From: Skeletonema tropicum | Lineage: Eukaryota > Bacillariophyta > Thalassiosirophyceae > Thalassiosirales > Thalassiosiraceae | Reading direction: 5' to 3' | Length of the DNA: 64,000 bases | NCBI GenBank assembly: GCA_037178625.1 | Contig: CM074137.1 | Location: 2,418,001-2,482,000, forward strand | Part shown: positions 62,024 through 64,000 of the stretch, piece after piece | Numbering within the stretch: position 1 is the stretch's first letter | Layout of the letters: each line of letters opens with the position of its first letter | Position numbers and translations under genes: made by a program | Notes under the pieces: generated by a model | The model's database searches: none | Told to the model about the DNA's origin: nothing | The model's input: only the letters and a program-made list of their open reading frames with translations

Positions 62024-64000
62024 ATGAGTAACAATACACGAAATACACATCACAAAGGTGGTGGTGGTGGTAACAACACATCCACCAAAAAATCCGCACT
62101 TCAAGCCAAACTTGCCACAATTGACGTGGAGGGGACACTTCGCGCCTCACTCCAACGAAACAACAACAACTCTAGTGGAAGTGGCGGTGACAAGAAAAAG
62201 TCGGGTACCAACAATAGCATTGGTAAAATATGGTTCGATAATCTACCCGAATATGAACAACGTCAAATACAATTGGGAATCGATGCCCTTTTGTATGCGG
62301 GGTGCATGGCTGCTGCGAGACGGACGTTTGATACGGTGGTGAGGCAGGAAATGGCCAATCGGAGTAATAATAGTGGCGGTGGAAGTGGTAATACTAGCAA
62401 CAACAACAATAACAGTGGCAGCAATTCGGCTGGTAAAACTGACAATACGAACAACAACAACACTGCAACTAATGCAAGTAATAGTGCCACAACCAGCAAC
62501 AACAGCTTAGGAGGAGGAGGAGGACGTGGTCGTTCCGGAAGTATAGGTGAAAATACTTTACCAAGTATTCATTCTTCCGAAACTGGGGGGAGTAGTAGTA
62601 TCATTAGTTCTCATCGACGAAGAGCTGCTGCTGCTGCTGCAGTGGGTGGTGGTGGTGATGTCATGATGCAGCAGCAGCAGCAGCAGCATTACAACAACAA
62701 TAATGGTGCCATGATGCATAATACGAATGGAGTTGCAATGGGACAAATTCCACCAAATTATGGATACAACAACAACAATATGCAACAACAACACTATCAT
62801 CCAAATATGGGTCCACCACCACCACAAATGCAACATCATCATCATCATCATCCAGGTGACTATACAATGAATCATCATCATCATCACAATAGTACCATGC
62901 CACCACATCATCCTCATCATCATTATCATCCATCGCATCAATTACCACCAATCCCACCTCCACCACCACCACCTCCTCCACCACCGAGAGGAGGAGACAA
63001 CAACAACAATATGGATTACAATGATGATCATCGTGAACAACGTCGTTCATCACGACATCATCCCATTGTAGACTATCCTCGTGATCATCATCATCATCGC
63101 GACCATCATCGTCGTTCTTCCAGAAATCGTAGTAGATCCCACAGTCGTAGTTCACTACGACGTCGTAGTAGTCGAAGTACTACTAGACGCAGTTCAAGTC
63201 GTGATCGTTCGTCATCACATCGTCGTGGTAGTAGTCATCGTGATCATTCAAGGAATAGTAGTAGTCGTAGGAGAAGTCGGAGTAGAAGTTCACGACGTGG
63301 TGGAGGTGGTGGAGGAGGGAGTCGTAATAGTGAAACAAGTCGTAGTCGAAGTCGAAGTGATGAGAGTCGTAGTCGAAGTAGTAGAAGTAGTCGTAGTGAG
63401 AGGAGTCGAAGTTCGAGAAGAAAGAGTAGTAGTGGTAGAGGTAGTGGAGGTGGAAGGAGTAGTCGAGATAGAGACGAACGTTCTTCGAGACGTCGATCGG
63501 AGAATAATAGACGATCATCGAGATCACGTTCGAGTAGTCGTGGTGGTGGTGGAAGAGGTGGTGGTAGATCAAGTCGACGTAGTGGTAGACGTTCCAGTGG
63601 TGGTGGTAGTCGGAGTAGAAGTCGAAGTAGGTCTTCGTCTCGTCATTATCATCGTGAGGAGGGTGAAGCAGTCGAAGCAGTAGGAGGAGTGATTGTGGAT
63701 GGAAAGGAAGGAAAACCACAACAACAACCGCAAAAGCAACAACAGCAGAAGCAGCAAGATAATAACAATCAAAGAAGAAATCGACGACGACGTAGTCGAA
63801 GCTATAGTAGAGATCGTGGTGGAGGTGGTGGGCGAGGAAATGGAAATAATAACAACAATAATAACAAGAATAATGGTGGCGGAAATGGAAATGGCGGTTC
63901 TCCGGAAAAGAAACGTAGAAGACGTGATAGAAGAAGAAATCGCAACAAAGGCGGAGGAGGTGGAGGTGGTAATAATGGAGGAGGTAATAATAACAACAAG
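62024..64000 (+). CDS. Arg/Ser-rich (SR-like) protein, 3' end beyond window
   Basis: The frame is open from ATG 62024 to the last base, 659 residues so far. After a Gly/Asn start comes the only ordered-looking part, about residues 26-110: LQAKLATIDVEGTLRASLQ and IWFDNLPEYEQRQIQLGIDALLYAGCMAAARRTFDTVVRQEM. Asn/Ser, poly-Gln, poly-His and poly-Pro tracts follow, then from about residue 345 a long RS/RRS domain (RNRSRSHSRSS, RSRSRSDESRSRS). This composition is typical of nuclear splicing or RNA-processing factors. No RRM is visible in the portion available, so the exact family is open. The start is the first ATG after stops in this frame; an upstream exon cannot be excluded. Confidence 0.7.
   Translation, partial: MSNNTRNTHHKGGGGGNNTSTKKSALQAKLATIDVEGTLRASLQRNNNNSSGSGGDKKKSGTNNSIGKIWFDNLPEYEQRQIQLGIDALLYAGCMAAARRTFDTVVRQEMANRSNNSGGGSGNTSNNNNNSGSNSAGKTDNTNNNNTATNASNSATTSNNSLGGGGGRGRSGSIGENTLPSIHSSETGGSSSIISSHRRRAAAAAAVGGGGDVMMQQQQQQHYNNNNGAMMHNTNGVAMGQIPPNYGYNNNNMQQQHYHPNMGPPPPQMQHHHHHHPGDYTMNHHHHHNSTMPPHHPHHHYHPSHQLPPIPPPPPPPPPPPRGGDNNNNMDYNDDHREQRRSSRHHPIVDYPRDHHHHRDHHRRSSRNRSRSHSRSSLRRRSSRSTTRRSSSRDRSSSHRRGSSHRDHSRNSSSRRRSRSRSSRRGGGGGGGSRNSETSRSRSRSDESRSRSSRSSRSERSRSSRRKSSSGRGSGGGRSSRDRDERSSRRRSENNRRSSRSRSSSRGGGGRGGGRSSRRSGRRSSGGGSRSRSRSRSSSRHYHREEGEAVEAVGGVIVDGKEGKPQQQPQKQQQQKQQDNNNQRRNRRRRSRSYSRDRGGGGGRGNGNNNNNNNKNNGGGNGNGGSPEKKRRRRDRRRNRNKGGGGGGGNNGGGNNNNK

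Overview
The window looks like nuclear DNA of a silica-walled centric diatom, most likely Thalassiosira or a close relative. The signs are a delta-class carbonic anhydrase, three tandem cingulin-like wall protein genes rich in Trp, Tyr and Lys, plastid presequences with an ASAFAP-like cleavage motif (LA|FAP, SG|FVP), and short GT-AG introns (about 84-208 bp). Genes lie on both strands. There are no operons, and no tRNA, rRNA or CRISPR array was seen. All exon joins were deduced from reading frame, GT-AG boundaries and protein continuity, not from transcripts.

Left third (1-24840): the 3' part of a threonine synthase with an unexpected C-terminal hydrophobic tail; ribosomal protein eL6 (-); a SulP anion transporter; about 4.5 kb of mostly non-coding DNA holding a 1.38-kb terminal-inverted-repeat element, a diverged direct duplication and a frameshifted gene; delta carbonic anhydrase; the TYKY (NDUFS8) subunit of respiratory complex I; a HECT ubiquitin ligase with three repeats of an unnamed domain; a membrane RING/Sel1-type protein flanked by two inverted copies of one MITE; and a truncated histone H3 behind a perfectly duplicated 325-bp upstream block.

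Middle (24841-49603): a large three-repeat Myb protein, a GH31 glycosidase of the sulfoquinovosidase-like branch, and then the most distinctive part. This is a run of four plus-strand genes for secreted or wall-associated proteins. The first has two chitin-binding-like modules, a long Ser/Pro stalk, one membrane span and a cytosolic PDZ domain. The next three are tandem paralogues that combine lysine clusters, Trp/Tyr repeats, Cys-rich modules on Pro/Thr linkers and a shared C-terminal Cys domain. They look like a family of silica-matrix (girdle-band) proteins, with a candidate membrane linker next door.

Right part (49604-64000): a PP2C phosphatase with long low-complexity inserts, a four-exon TauE/SafE-family transporter (-), a plastid-targeted cupin-like protein, plastid FabG (-), tryptophan synthase beta (-), and the start of an Arg/Ser-rich nuclear-type protein that runs off the window.

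Many alternative open frames in the repeat-rich genes are by-products of codon-periodic repeats and are left out.
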